From CAYQJS01 sp964417895 (GTDB lineage Bacteria > Chloroflexota > UBA6077 > SHYK01): DNA of 64,000 nucleotides. Numbering within the stretch: position 1 is the first letter of the stretch; the number at the start of each line of letters is the position of its first letter. The notes under the pieces were generated by a model. That model ran no database searches. It saw only the letters and a list, made by a program, of their open reading frames with translations, and had not been told where the DNA came from. The position numbers and the translations under genes are program-made. The stretch is taken from assembly GCA_964417895.1 (NCBI GenBank), contig CAYQJS010000014.1:1-64000 (forward strand), read 5' to 3'. This document shows positions 45,038-52,689 of this stretch, piece by piece.

Positions 45038-45100
45038 GTTGATTTGCCATCAACGGGGGATCAACGTTCATCGAAGTCGACTCAACGTTCGCTCAACGTT
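45038..45100 (-). promoter_or_regulatory. Array of CGTTGA half-sites upstream of kimA
   Basis: TCAACGTT occurs at 45061, 45082 and 45093, steps of 21 and 11 bp, about two turns and one turn of the helix. Next to them CGTTGAT and ATCAACG face each other at 45038-45044 and 45049-45055. All share CGTTGA. Same-phase direct repeats are typical of OmpR/KdpE-family response-regulator sites, and the KdpE-like gene is next door. Confidence 0.55.
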
Positions 45101-45160
45101 TTGGGGGGAGTAGATAAGAGAGCGGTCGGAGTGCCGGGGAGAGTGCGCAGCCCGGCTGGG

Positions 45161-45862
45161 TCAGGCGTCCTCGGCCAGCAGTCGATAGCCGACGCCGGGC
45201 TCGGTCATCAGGTAGCGGGGGTTCCGCGGGTCGGGCTCGATCTTCTTTCGCAGGCGAGCCACGTACACGTGCAGATAGTGGCCTTCGTCGCCATAGGCCG
45301 GCCCCCATACCTGCCGGAGGAGCATGCGATCCGTGAGCACCTTGTTGGGGTGGCTGGCCAGCGCCTTGAGTAAGTCGTACTCGGTGGGGGTCAGGTGAAC
45401 GTCGCGCCCATCGACGGTCACGCGCCGCCGCTCGAAGTCCATCTCCAGCCCCGCTGTGCGGAAGACCGGGGCGGCGCCGATAGGTGGCCGAGCTACATGG
45501 CGCAGCGCGACGCGAACGCGGGCGAGCAGCTCGTCCACGCCGAACGGCTTGGTCAGGTAATCATCAGCGCCCACGTCGAGGGCCGCCACCTTATCCCGCT
45601 CAGCGGTCCGGGCCGAGAGGACGACGATGGGGGTGCTGGAGTAGCCCCGAATCTCACGGCACAGCTCGACACCGTCCGTATCCGGGAGTGCCAGATCGAG
45701 CAGAATCAAGTCCGGGTGCCACGCCAGGAGCGCGCGGGCCTGCTGCCCGTTTTCGGCCGTCTCGATCTGAAAGCCGTGTGCCGTCAAGTTCGTCCTGACG
45801 GCGCGGAGGATCGCCGGCTCGTCGTCCACCACCAGAATGCGTGCGCCAGCCGGCCGGCTCAT
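45161..45862 (-). CDS. kdpE: KdpE-like OmpR-family response regulator
   Basis: A 233-residue two-domain regulator. The receiver has VVDDEP, phosphoacceptor Asp56 (LLDLALPDTDG), a conserved Thr/Ser in VVLSA and Lys in LTKPF. The winged-helix DNA-binding domain (about 135-230) has LTPTEYDLLKALASHPNKVL and the KdpE-type ending YLMTEPGVGYRL. Its ATG overlaps the stop of the kinase gene (ATGA), so the pair is coupled. In the known system KdpE activates the kdpFABC K+ pump; here no kdpFABC is present and the next gene is the KimA-like K+ importer. Confidence 0.85.
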   Translation of the reverse strand: MSRPAGARILVVDDEPAILRAVRTNLTAHGFQIETAENGQQARALLAWHPDLILLDLALPDTDGVELCREIRGYSSTPIVVLSARTAERDKVAALDVGADDYLTKPFGVDELLARVRVALRHVARPPIGAAPVFRTAGLEMDFERRRVTVDGRDVHLTPTEYDLLKALASHPNKVLTDRMLLRQVWGPAYGDEGHYLHVYVARLRKKIEPDPRNPRYLMTEPGVGYRLLAEDA

Positions 45863-47442
45863 GGGGGGAGCGAATCGGGGGGCGGTGGGGTGCTGGGACC
45901 GGCGAGGGGCAGGGTGAAGATCACACTCCCCCCGGTCGCCCGGTTCTCGGCCCGGATGCGGCCGCCGTGGGCCTCAACTAGCCCGCGCGCCACTGCCAGA
46001 CCCAGCCCGGTGCTCATCCGGATCGGCTGCTCCTCTCCTCGGTAGAAAGGCTCGAACAGGCGAGGGAGAGCCGCGGCCGGGAACCCGGGCCCGTGATCGG
46101 CGACCTCTACCTGGATAGTCTCACTCTTCTGACGGGCGCGCACGCCTATCTCGGCTCCCGGCGGCGTATATCTGCAGGCATTTTCCACCAGGTTCGAGAG
46201 GACCTGGTCGATCTGGAGGTAGTCCAGGGGGACAAAGGGCAGATCATCCGGCACATCCACCACCACGGTGCGCCCCGAGGTCACCGGCCGCAGGCGGCCG
46301 AGCACGTCGCCAACGAGCGCGCCGAGGTCGTGCCACTCCTTGTCGCAGCGCAGGCTTCCAGCTTCGATTCGGGACAGGTCCAACAGGTTGCCGACGATGC
46401 GATTGAGTCGACTAGCCTCCTGTTCGATGGCCTCGGCGAGCTCTCGGACCTGCTCGTCCGTCCAGGCGACGTCCTGCCGCAAGCTCCCCGCCGAGGCGAT
46501 GATCGATGCGAGCGGGGTCCGCAGATCGTGGGAGACCGCGTTGAGAAGCGCGGTCTTCAGCTCGTCCGCCCGGCGCACCACTTCCGCGTCGGTCGCTTCC
46601 TCGTGGAGGCGCGCGCGCTCGACGCCCTGGCCCAGCTGCACTGCCACGGTCGTCAGCAGCCGATTCTCCGCCTCACTGAAGGGCGCCTTTCCCTGGCCCG
46701 GTACCAGCGTGAGCGACCCCAGGCGACGGCCGCCGTACAGGATCGGGACCATGTGGAGCTGGTTGCGAGGCCCACGCGAGAGAGCAGCAGTGACCGCTGG
46801 AGGAATAACTCGCACCCATCGCGCGCGAGGCCGCCGGGGGTGGTCCTGCAGATCCATGGCCGCCTCGGCGAGCACGCGAAGAGGCCCCGTGCCGCCGGAC
46901 TGGACGGCAGGGAACGCGGAGGTGTCGCCGGCCACCGTCCGAAGCCGCCCCGCCCCGTCGCCGATCTCGATGGCGACAGCACGCAGGTCCAGCTCGTGTC
47001 GTAGCCGCTCCGCGGCTTCACGGAGCGCCTCATCCAGCTGGGGATTTGCGATGGAACGGACGGTGTCGTAAAGGACGAGGGCTTCGCGCTCGCGATGTTC
47101 GGCATCCTCAGCTCGGCGGCGCTGACCGGCCGCCAGTTGGCCGGTGACCGTGGCGGCAAACAGAAACACCAGCAGCGCCACCCACTCCTCCGGGTTGCCA
47201 ACGGTGAGCGTGTGTACGGGCTCGACGAAAAACCAGTTCATGGCCACGAAGGCTGCGACTGAGGTGACTACCGCTGGCCAGCCACCGAACCGGCTCGCGA
47301 CAGCGAGCACGACGACCAGATACAGCAAGGAGCTGGTGCCGATGTGGAGTTTCGGCTCAATGCCGATGAGGACGCTGACGACCGCGACTCCGGCGAGGCC
47401 GACAGCTAGCCCCGTGAGCAGGGTTCGCGGTCGGACGATCAT
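45859..47442 (-). CDS. kdpD: Short KdpD-like sensor histidine kinase
   Basis: A 527-residue kinase equal to the C-terminal half of KdpD. Four membrane helices of the DUF4118 sensor (residues 7-105, with MNWFFVEPVHTLTV) come first, then a GAF-like domain (about 125-280), HisKA with His305 in VSHDLRTPLASI, and HATPase (NLVENACRYTPP, STGLGLAVARGLVEAHGG). The N-terminal KdpD/Usp domains of full KdpD (about 370 residues) are absent, and the protein begins just before the first helix. It probably senses K+ or osmotic state and phosphorylates the adjacent KdpE-like regulator. Confidence 0.85.
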   Translation of the reverse strand: MIVRPRTLLTGLAVGLAGVAVVSVLIGIEPKLHIGTSSLLYLVVVLAVASRFGGWPAVVTSVAAFVAMNWFFVEPVHTLTVGNPEEWVALLVFLFAATVTGQLAAGQRRRAEDAEHREREALVLYDTVRSIANPQLDEALREAAERLRHELDLRAVAIEIGDGAGRLRTVAGDTSAFPAVQSGGTGPLRVLAEAAMDLQDHPRRPRARWVRVIPPAVTAALSRGPRNQLHMVPILYGGRRLGSLTLVPGQGKAPFSEAENRLLTTVAVQLGQGVERARLHEEATDAEVVRRADELKTALLNAVSHDLRTPLASIIASAGSLRQDVAWTDEQVRELAEAIEQEASRLNRIVGNLLDLSRIEAGSLRCDKEWHDLGALVGDVLGRLRPVTSGRTVVVDVPDDLPFVPLDYLQIDQVLSNLVENACRYTPPGAEIGVRARQKSETIQVEVADHGPGFPAAALPRLFEPFYRGEEQPIRMSTGLGLAVARGLVEAHGGRIRAENRATGGSVIFTLPLAGPSTPPPPDSLPP

Positions 47443-47519
47443 CGGTCAGCTAATGGGTCTTTCGCCCGCATGGTTTTCGGCAGTCGGCCCCCAACGCGCA
47501 ATTATCGGCCACCAACGAA

Positions 47520-47549
47520 TTGACAGTGCCCGCTCCCGAACCGTAGCAT
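47520..47549 (+). promoter_or_regulatory. Sigma-70-type promoter for the CNNM/CorC gene
   Basis: TTGACA (47520-47525) and TAGCAT (47544-47549) are separated by 18 bases, 57 bp before the ATG at 47606. The -35 is perfect and the -10 has four of six consensus bases. Confidence 0.5.
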
Positions 47550-47605
47550 ATGTGCTGTAGGCGGTGGGCCCGGCCTTCCGGCCCCGAGTCTCGCCTGCGG
47601 TGCAG

Positions 47606-48964
47606 ATGGACACAGGCTTACGCCTGTTGGCGGTGCTCCTCTTGGTCGCCGCCAACGGGTTCTTCGTCGCCGCTGAGTTCGCGCTCGTCACATCGCGTAA
47701 GACGCGCATTGAGCAGTTCGCGTCCCGAGGGAACCGGGCGGCGCTCGCGGTTCGCCGGGCCATCGAGAATCCCAACAAATTCATCTCCGCGTGCCAGTTG
47801 GGCATCACGATGGCTAGCCTCGCCCTCGGCTGGATCGGCGAAGGGACGGTTGCCGCCCTGGTCGAGCCGGCGTTCGCCGCCCTCATTCCAGTCGAGGTTC
47901 TGGGTCTGACGTCGCACGCCGTGGCCGTGCCCGTGGCGTTCGCTGCGATCACGTTCCTCCACATCACCCTCGGCGAGCAGGTCCCGAAGATGGTTGCGCT
48001 CCAGAGGGGCGAGGCCACCGCCATGTTCACGGTTCAGCCGACGAACCTGTTCGGCTTGGCGTTCCGTTTCTTCATCCGGCTGCTCGAGGCGTTCACCAAT
48101 CTGGTCCTCCGGGTACTGGGCATTCGTTGGCAGGCGGCGATGTACCAGAGCTACTCGACTGAGGACCTGAAACTGCTGATCCAGTCGAGCCGCGCATCCG
48201 GAGCGATGGCTGCCGACCCGGAGCAGCTCGTCGAGCGAGCGCTCGACTTCGCGCGGCTGGCCGCCCATCACGTGATGGTGCCCCGGACCGAGATGGTGGC
48301 CGTGCCCGCCGACGTGTCCCTGGAGCGGCTGGCGGACGTGATGGCCAGGCACCAGCACTCCCGCTATCCGGTGTTCGAGGGCGGGCCGGACAACGTCATT
48401 GGTGTGCTCTCCGCGAAGCAGCTCGCGGCGGGCGTGGCCCGAGCGCCGGGTGCGGTGGCGGATCGCTTCGACGTGCGCCAGTACACCAGCGTGCCGCTGT
48501 TCGTGCCCGAGACGATGCACACGGACAAGCTTCTGGCGGAAATGAAGCGCAACCGCATCCACCTGGCCGTCGTCGTCGACGAGTACGGCGTCACAGCCGG
48601 ACTCGTGACGTTGCGCGACCTGCTCGATCGCATCGCGGGGGAGGTGCGCGACGAGGCGGAGCTCGAGCCCCCCATGGTGGATCGGCAGGAGGATGGATCC
48701 GCCATCGTGGACGGCCTCTCCCTCATCACGGATCTCGAGGGTGACCTCGGAATCACTTTCGGCGAGTCGGACTACGACACGCTCGGGGGCTTTATCTTCG
48801 GGACACTCGGGCGTCGCCCCTCCATCGGGGACGCAGTCGCCCTCAACGGCCAGACCTTCATCGTCGAGGAGCTGGACGGGCTGCGAGTGTCCCGAGTGCG
48901 CATTCGCGCTCTCGGGAGCGCAGCCCAGGAGACGCGAGCCGCAGCGCCTGCGGACACCTCCTGA
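47606..48964 (+). CDS. CNNM/CorC-family (hemolysin C-like) membrane protein
   Basis: ATG 47606 is chosen because it lies just before the first helix; a GTG at 47564 is open. The 452-residue product has a DUF21/CNNM membrane domain (residues 1-190, ANGFFVAAEFALV and the ITFLHITLGEQVPK signature), two CBS domains (about 205-340, VVVDEYGVTAGLVTLRD) and a C-terminal CorC/HlyC domain ending near RIRAL. Family members move or sense Mg2+/Co2+. It is divergent from the kdpD-kdpE-kimA group and fits the cation theme. Confidence 0.9.
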   Translation: MDTGLRLLAVLLLVAANGFFVAAEFALVTSRKTRIEQFASRGNRAALAVRRAIENPNKFISACQLGITMASLALGWIGEGTVAALVEPAFAALIPVEVLGLTSHAVAVPVAFAAITFLHITLGEQVPKMVALQRGEATAMFTVQPTNLFGLAFRFFIRLLEAFTNLVLRVLGIRWQAAMYQSYSTEDLKLLIQSSRASGAMAADPEQLVERALDFARLAAHHVMVPRTEMVAVPADVSLERLADVMARHQHSRYPVFEGGPDNVIGVLSAKQLAAGVARAPGAVADRFDVRQYTSVPLFVPETMHTDKLLAEMKRNRIHLAVVVDEYGVTAGLVTLRDLLDRIAGEVRDEAELEPPMVDRQEDGSAIVDGLSLITDLEGDLGITFGESDYDTLGGFIFGTLGRRPSIGDAVALNGQTFIVEELDGLRVSRVRIRALGSAAQETRAAAPADTS

Positions 48965-49029
48965 AAATCTGCTATGATCGCGCCTGGCTCCACTCCATAC
49001 CCTCTGACGAGATCCAGCGAGAGGACGCC

Positions 49030-50052
49030 GTGAACCTGCGACACCTCGAAGTCTTCTGCGCAGTCGTGGACTGTGAGAGCTTCAGCGCGGCGGCCGAGCG
49101 GCTCATCATGACGCAGCCCGCTGTGAGCATGCAGGTGCAGGTAGTCGAGCGCCATTTCGGCGTGCAGCTCCTGGAGCGGCGCCGTCGTCGCGTCGTCCCA
49201 ACCGAAGCTGGCTATGCTGCCCATCGCTGGGCGTGCGACGTGCTGCGCACCGAGGCCGCTACACGCCAGGTCATCGATGGACTGAAGCACGCGGAGAGCG
49301 GGCGCGTGGTCCTGGGCGCGAGCATGACCATCGGTAGCTACCTGCTTCCCCCTATCCTCGGACGCTTCAAGCGCGAGCACCCGGGCGCCGAGATCGTCGT
49401 GCGACTGGCCGACCGCGACGTCGTCTGCGGAGACATCCTCTCGGGAGCCGTCGACTTCGGCATCCTGATCGCGCGGGGTATTCCCCCCGGCCTGGAAGTA
49501 GACGTCGTCGGCACCGACGAGATGGTCTTCATCTGCGCTCCATCCCACCGCCTGGCACGCCGCCGACGCGTGTCGATGGCCGAGCTTGCCAATGAGGCAT
49601 TCATCCTCGCGCCCAAGGGCTCGAGCTACCGCAAGGTGATCGACGAGGTGTTGGCCCAGCACGGACTCGAGAAGGTCTCGGTACACATGGAGCTGGATAG
49701 CGACGAGGGCCTCAAGCGAGGTGTGCTCCAGGGCCTCGGAATAGGGCTCGGGCTGCGAAGCGCCGTCGAGTGGGAGCTGGAGCAAGGGGTGATCACCGAG
49801 GTCCCGGTGGACTCGGCCCCGCTGCTAGTGGACGTGGGGCTCATCTATCACACGCGCCAGCGAGAATCGCCGATGCTCGAAGCTTTTCGCGGGTATCTCA
49901 GCGATCAGCTTCGTGAGCATTTCAGCGGGCGCAGCGGAGCCGCGGCGAGCCTGCCGCCTCGAGGAAACGGGCATGGGTTGCTCCTCGACGGCAAAAACTC
50001 AACGAAGACTGGAAAGGAACAAGGTGAAGCAGGACCTCAGAAACCTCCGTGA
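49030..50052 (+). CDS. LysR-family transcriptional regulator
   Basis: A 340-residue regulator. The HTH (residues 1-60, LRHLEVFCAVVDCESFSAAA and QPAVSMQVQVVERHFG) is followed by a substrate-binding domain (about 90-300). GTG 49030 has GAGAGGA. The tail after 300 (Gly/Pro/Lys-rich) is unusual and overlaps by 29 bp the start of the aldolase gene in another frame. Such regulators usually control an adjacent operon; here the aldolase is the obvious target and the two are probably cotranscribed. A TATGAT at 48973-48978 could be its -10 box. Confidence 0.85.
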   Translation: MNLRHLEVFCAVVDCESFSAAAERLIMTQPAVSMQVQVVERHFGVQLLERRRRRVVPTEAGYAAHRWACDVLRTEAATRQVIDGLKHAESGRVVLGASMTIGSYLLPPILGRFKREHPGAEIVVRLADRDVVCGDILSGAVDFGILIARGIPPGLEVDVVGTDEMVFICAPSHRLARRRRVSMAELANEAFILAPKGSSYRKVIDEVLAQHGLEKVSVHMELDSDEGLKRGVLQGLGIGLGLRSAVEWELEQGVITEVPVDSAPLLVDVGLIYHTRQRESPMLEAFRGYLSDQLREHFSGRSGAAASLPPRGNGHGLLLDGKNSTKTGKEQGEAGPQKPP

Positions 50053-50722
50053 AGAGCTGCTGGACGCCTCGCTCATCATTGATAACCAGGAGCTGGTGAA
50101 GGGATACGGCCACGTGAGCGCGCGCATCCCCGGCAGGGATGCGATGCTCATGACCCCCAGGCGAGGGCCCGGGCTCCTGGAGGACCCGGATGAGATGATC
50201 GTCCTCGATTTTCACGGCAAGCTCCTCGAGGGCGATGGGGCTGTCGCTATCGAGGCGGTCATGCATGGAGCCATCTACCGCGCGCGGCCTGACGTGTCCG
50301 GGATGGTGCGCACGCACTCGAAATACGCCAACGTCCTGAGCATCCTGGGAAAACCGCACCGCGCCGTGCACGGGTTCGGTACGTTCCTCGGGATGGAGGT
50401 ACCTGTCTTCCCGAAGCCCTTCCTCATTACGGACGAGCAGCTCGCCAGTGAGCTGGTGGCTGTGCTGGGCAAGGCCGAGGCCGTTCTCGTCCGCGGCAAT
50501 GGCAACATCATCGTGGGCCGATCGGTACCCGAGGCAACAGTGAAGGCCATCTTCCTGGAAGAGGCCTGCGAGCTGCACTACCTGGCGCTTTGCGCTGGTG
50601 AGCCCATCTATTACACGCCGGAAGATCTGGCCGTACGCAGCAACCCCGGCTATGACCACTTCGGCCGCGCGTGGGAGTACTACCGAGAGCGGCTCTTCAT
50701 GGACCTGGAATCCGAGGACTAA
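50024..50722 (+). CDS. Class II aldolase/adducin-family protein with altered metal site
   Basis: Start GTG 50024 with GGAAAGGAA upstream gives 232 residues. The fold pattern is that of FucA-type aldolases: GHVSAR (29-34), Glu77 in IEAVMH, RTHSKYA (96-102) and VLVRGNGNIIVG (154-165). In FucA the zinc ligands are His92, His94 and His155. Here only the second is kept (His98): the first reads Arg96 and the third Asn159. Each change is one base from His. The protein may have lost aldolase activity or use another mechanism. It overlaps the LysR gene by 29 bp. Confidence 0.8.
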   Translation: MKQDLRNLREELLDASLIIDNQELVKGYGHVSARIPGRDAMLMTPRRGPGLLEDPDEMIVLDFHGKLLEGDGAVAIEAVMHGAIYRARPDVSGMVRTHSKYANVLSILGKPHRAVHGFGTFLGMEVPVFPKPFLITDEQLASELVAVLGKAEAVLVRGNGNIIVGRSVPEATVKAIFLEEACELHYLALCAGEPIYYTPEDLAVRSNPGYDHFGRAWEYYRERLFMDLESED

Positions 50723-50727
50723 CGGCC

Positions 50728-51288
50728 GTGGCGATCTCCGAACGGACGATGACCCTCGAGGCGTTTCTCGAGCTGCCCGAGAAGAAGCCCGCGCTCGAGT
50801 TCGAAGATGGGGTGGTACGGCAGAAGGTGCCCCCGCGAGGTAAGCACGTAGGGCTCCAGGTTGCGTTCTGTGAGATCTTCAATCGCGTAGGGCGGCCCAA
50901 GAAGATCGCTCTGGCATTCTCGGAGCTGCGCACGACGTTCGCCGGCTTCTCGCGGGTGCCCGATGTGGCCCTCTACCTCTGGGATCGCATTCCCCGTGAT
51001 AGCGCCGGCAAGGTAGCGGACGATTTTCGCGAGCCACCCGACATCGCCGTCGAGATCATCTCGCCGGGCCAGACGAGCAACCGTATGGTCCGCCGCTGCC
51101 TCTGGTTCGTCGAGAATGGAGTCAGGGCCGCCCTGCTGGTCGATCCGTACGACGAGTCGATTCTCATGTTCCGCCCCCACCGCGCCATGGTCGCGCTGCA
51201 CGGAGCTGACCAGATCGAGCTGGGCGACATCCTGCCGGGATTCACATTGACGGTGGAAGAGGTCTTCGGCGCGCTCCTCCTCTCTTGA
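50728..51288 (+). CDS. Uma2-family (DUF820) putative endonuclease
   Basis: A 186-residue PD-(D/E)XK-like protein from GTG 50728; ATG 50749 is an alternative. LEFEDGVVRQK, RVPDVALY and DIAVEIISPGQT-NRMVRRCLWF give the Uma2 pattern of active-site Asp-Glu-x-Lys-like residues. However, the usual Lys of the S-x-x-T-x-x-K-x-x-x-Y segment reads NRMVRRCLWF. Uma2 genes are abundant in cyanobacteria and Chloroflexota and their role is unknown. The stop overlaps a possible TTG start of birA. Confidence 0.75.
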   Translation: MAISERTMTLEAFLELPEKKPALEFEDGVVRQKVPPRGKHVGLQVAFCEIFNRVGRPKKIALAFSELRTTFAGFSRVPDVALYLWDRIPRDSAGKVADDFREPPDIAVEIISPGQTSNRMVRRCLWFVENGVRAALLVDPYDESILMFRPHRAMVALHGADQIELGDILPGFTLTVEEVFGALLLS

Positions 51289-52184
51289 ACGGAACCCGGG
51301 CTCCACACGGGGACGACGCGGCGATGGGGAGACACGGCGACGCGGGGAAGGTGTTTCCGCGTCACGGCGTCCCCCCTCCCCATCCCAGCGTCCCCGCCTC
51401 TCCCCGTCCCAGCGTCCCCGCGTCTCCGCGTCTGACAGACCCGGAGTCCCCGCCGCCCACCTGGACCCTCCCGCACGGCTGGCGCCTCCATTACCTCCCC
51501 ATCACCGGAAGCACCAACGATGACGCCCGCGACCTGGTGCTAGCCGGATCCCCGGAGCGAACCATCGTGCTCGCCGACGAGCAGCGAGCCGGCCGCGGCC
51601 GGCTCGGGCGCCGCTGGCTTGCTCCGCCCAGGAGCAGCCTGCTGTTCTCGATCGTGCTGCGCCGATCTCTGGAGGCCATCCACTGCACAGCCGCGTGCTC
51701 CGTGGCAGTAGCCGAGGCGGTGGAGCAGGTCACGAGCCTCGAGCCCCGGATCAAGTGGCCCAACGACGTGATGGTGCGCGACCTGAAAGTGTGTGGAGTG
51801 CTGACGGAGGTCCTGACGCACGGCGGTCGCCACGCGACAATCGTGGGCGTGGGGCTCAACGTGAACCTGGATCCCGAGGAGGCCGGGTTGCCACCAACCG
51901 CGACGTCACTCGCGCACGAGTGCGGCACGGTGCTGTCGCGAGCAGACGTGCTCCGTGCGATTCTGGAGCGGCTCGACGCGTATCTTGCCCTCGATGATGC
52001 AGCGCTTGGCCCCACCGTTCAGGCCCGGTGGGAGTCGCTCCTCTGGCGCCGCTGGCAGGAGGTGCGGATCGACCAGATTGGCGCCTTGCTCAGCGGTGTC
52101 GTCGAAGGGCTGGCGCCGTCGGGCGCGCTCCGCATACGCACCGCCGCCGGCGTGGTGGAGGTGGCAGTCGGCGACGTGAGCTGA
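51285..52184 (+). CDS. birA: Biotin--[acetyl-CoA-carboxylase] ligase, catalytic type
   Basis: The BPL/LplA catalytic domain is clear: GSTNDDAR, QRAGRGRLGRRW (biotinyl-AMP loop), KWPNDV, GVLTE and a C-terminal SH3-like BPL_C domain (VRIDQIGALLSGVVEGLAPS). There is no N-terminal DNA-binding domain, so it should only biotinylate carboxylase carrier proteins. The open frame begins at TTG 51285, but its first about 55 residues come from a GC-rich intergenic repeat (51310-51428). The true start is therefore uncertain and may lie near 51440-51480. Confidence 0.85.
   Translation: MNGTRAPHGDDAAMGRHGDAGKVFPRHGVPPPHPSVPASPRPSVPASPRLTDPESPPPTWTLPHGWRLHYLPITGSTNDDARDLVLAGSPERTIVLADEQRAGRGRLGRRWLAPPRSSLLFSIVLRRSLEAIHCTAACSVAVAEAVEQVTSLEPRIKWPNDVMVRDLKVCGVLTEVLTHGGRHATIVGVGLNVNLDPEEAGLPPTATSLAHECGTVLSRADVLRAILERLDAYLALDDAALGPTVQARWESLLWRRWQEVRIDQIGALLSGVVEGLAPSGALRIRTAAGVVEVAVGDVS
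51310..51428. repeat. GC-rich intergenic repeat with inverted symmetry
   Basis: Runs such as GGGGAGACACGGCGACGCGG on one side and CCCAGCGTCCCCGCCTCTCC or CCCGCGTCTCCGCGTC on the other can pair with one another. This wording is typical of dispersed intergenic elements. It lies between Uma2 and birA and is read through by the birA frame. Confidence 0.6.
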
Positions 52185-52229
52185 GTGAGGATCGGTCATC
52201 CGTGCCTGTAGTTTCATCAGGCGAGGGCA

Positions 52230-52290
52230 ATGGCGGCCGTGACGAAACTGGTGACAGCCGAGGAGTTCTCGAAGCCTCGTTCCCCGCTGG
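52230..52290 (+). pseudogene. Uma2 N-terminal scrap
   Basis: MAAVTKLVTAEEFSK is the usual opening of Uma2 proteins (xVTAEEF). The likeness ends after about 15-20 codons and the frame runs on into unrelated sequence. Confidence 0.4.
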
Positions 52291-52369
52291 GATTCGTAGC
52301 TGCCCCCCCCCGCGCCTGCCCCTCGGGTAGACTCCTCACTAACGACCGCGGACCGCGTGGAGCGAATAC

Positions 52370-52639
52370 ATGGCTGCCTCGACCGCGCGAGTGCTGGAGT
52401 CTGGGGACCGGCTCTCTCGGACGGAGTTTCACCGCCGCTACTCTGACCGCCCGGACATCAAGAAAGCCGAGCTGGTCGAAGGAGTCGTCTACGTGGCGTC
52501 GCCCGTCAGAGTTGTGCATGCTGAGCCGCACGGGCGCATGGTTCTCTGGCTCGGCACGTATCAATCCAGGCACCCTGGTCCGAGGCTCGTTGATAACGCT
52601 ACGGTTTGCATCTCTATTGTCTCAGGTTCTCGCGCTTGA
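52370..52639 (+). pseudogene. Truncated Uma2-family gene
   Basis: The first 78 residues follow the Uma2 pattern: RLSRTEFHRRYSDRPDIKKA, ELVEGVVYVASPV, HGRMVLWLGTYQ, RLVDNATV. The frame then turns into CISIVSGSRA and stops where a 71-bp repeat begins (52619). The catalytic half is missing, so the gene was cut at or near the repeat. Confidence 0.6.
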
Positions 52640-52689
52640 CCCCCGGGGGCAATCGAGCGAGAATCGCTTACGACGCGGTCGCGCGGGCG
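52619..52689. repeat. 71-bp duplicated segment, copy 1
   Basis: Matches 56091-56161 with about seven mismatches and no gap. It starts GTCTCAGGTTCTCGC and ends CGACGCGGTCGCGCGGGCG. The stop codon and last six codons (ARATAS) of the arylsulfotransferase gene lie inside it. Confidence 0.75.

Noticed and set aside
44987..45160. ydaO c-di-AMP riboswitch before the KimA-like gene
   Set aside because: The conserved core sequences of that riboswitch are not seen. The leader shows phased direct repeats and a palindrome, more like protein-binding sites.
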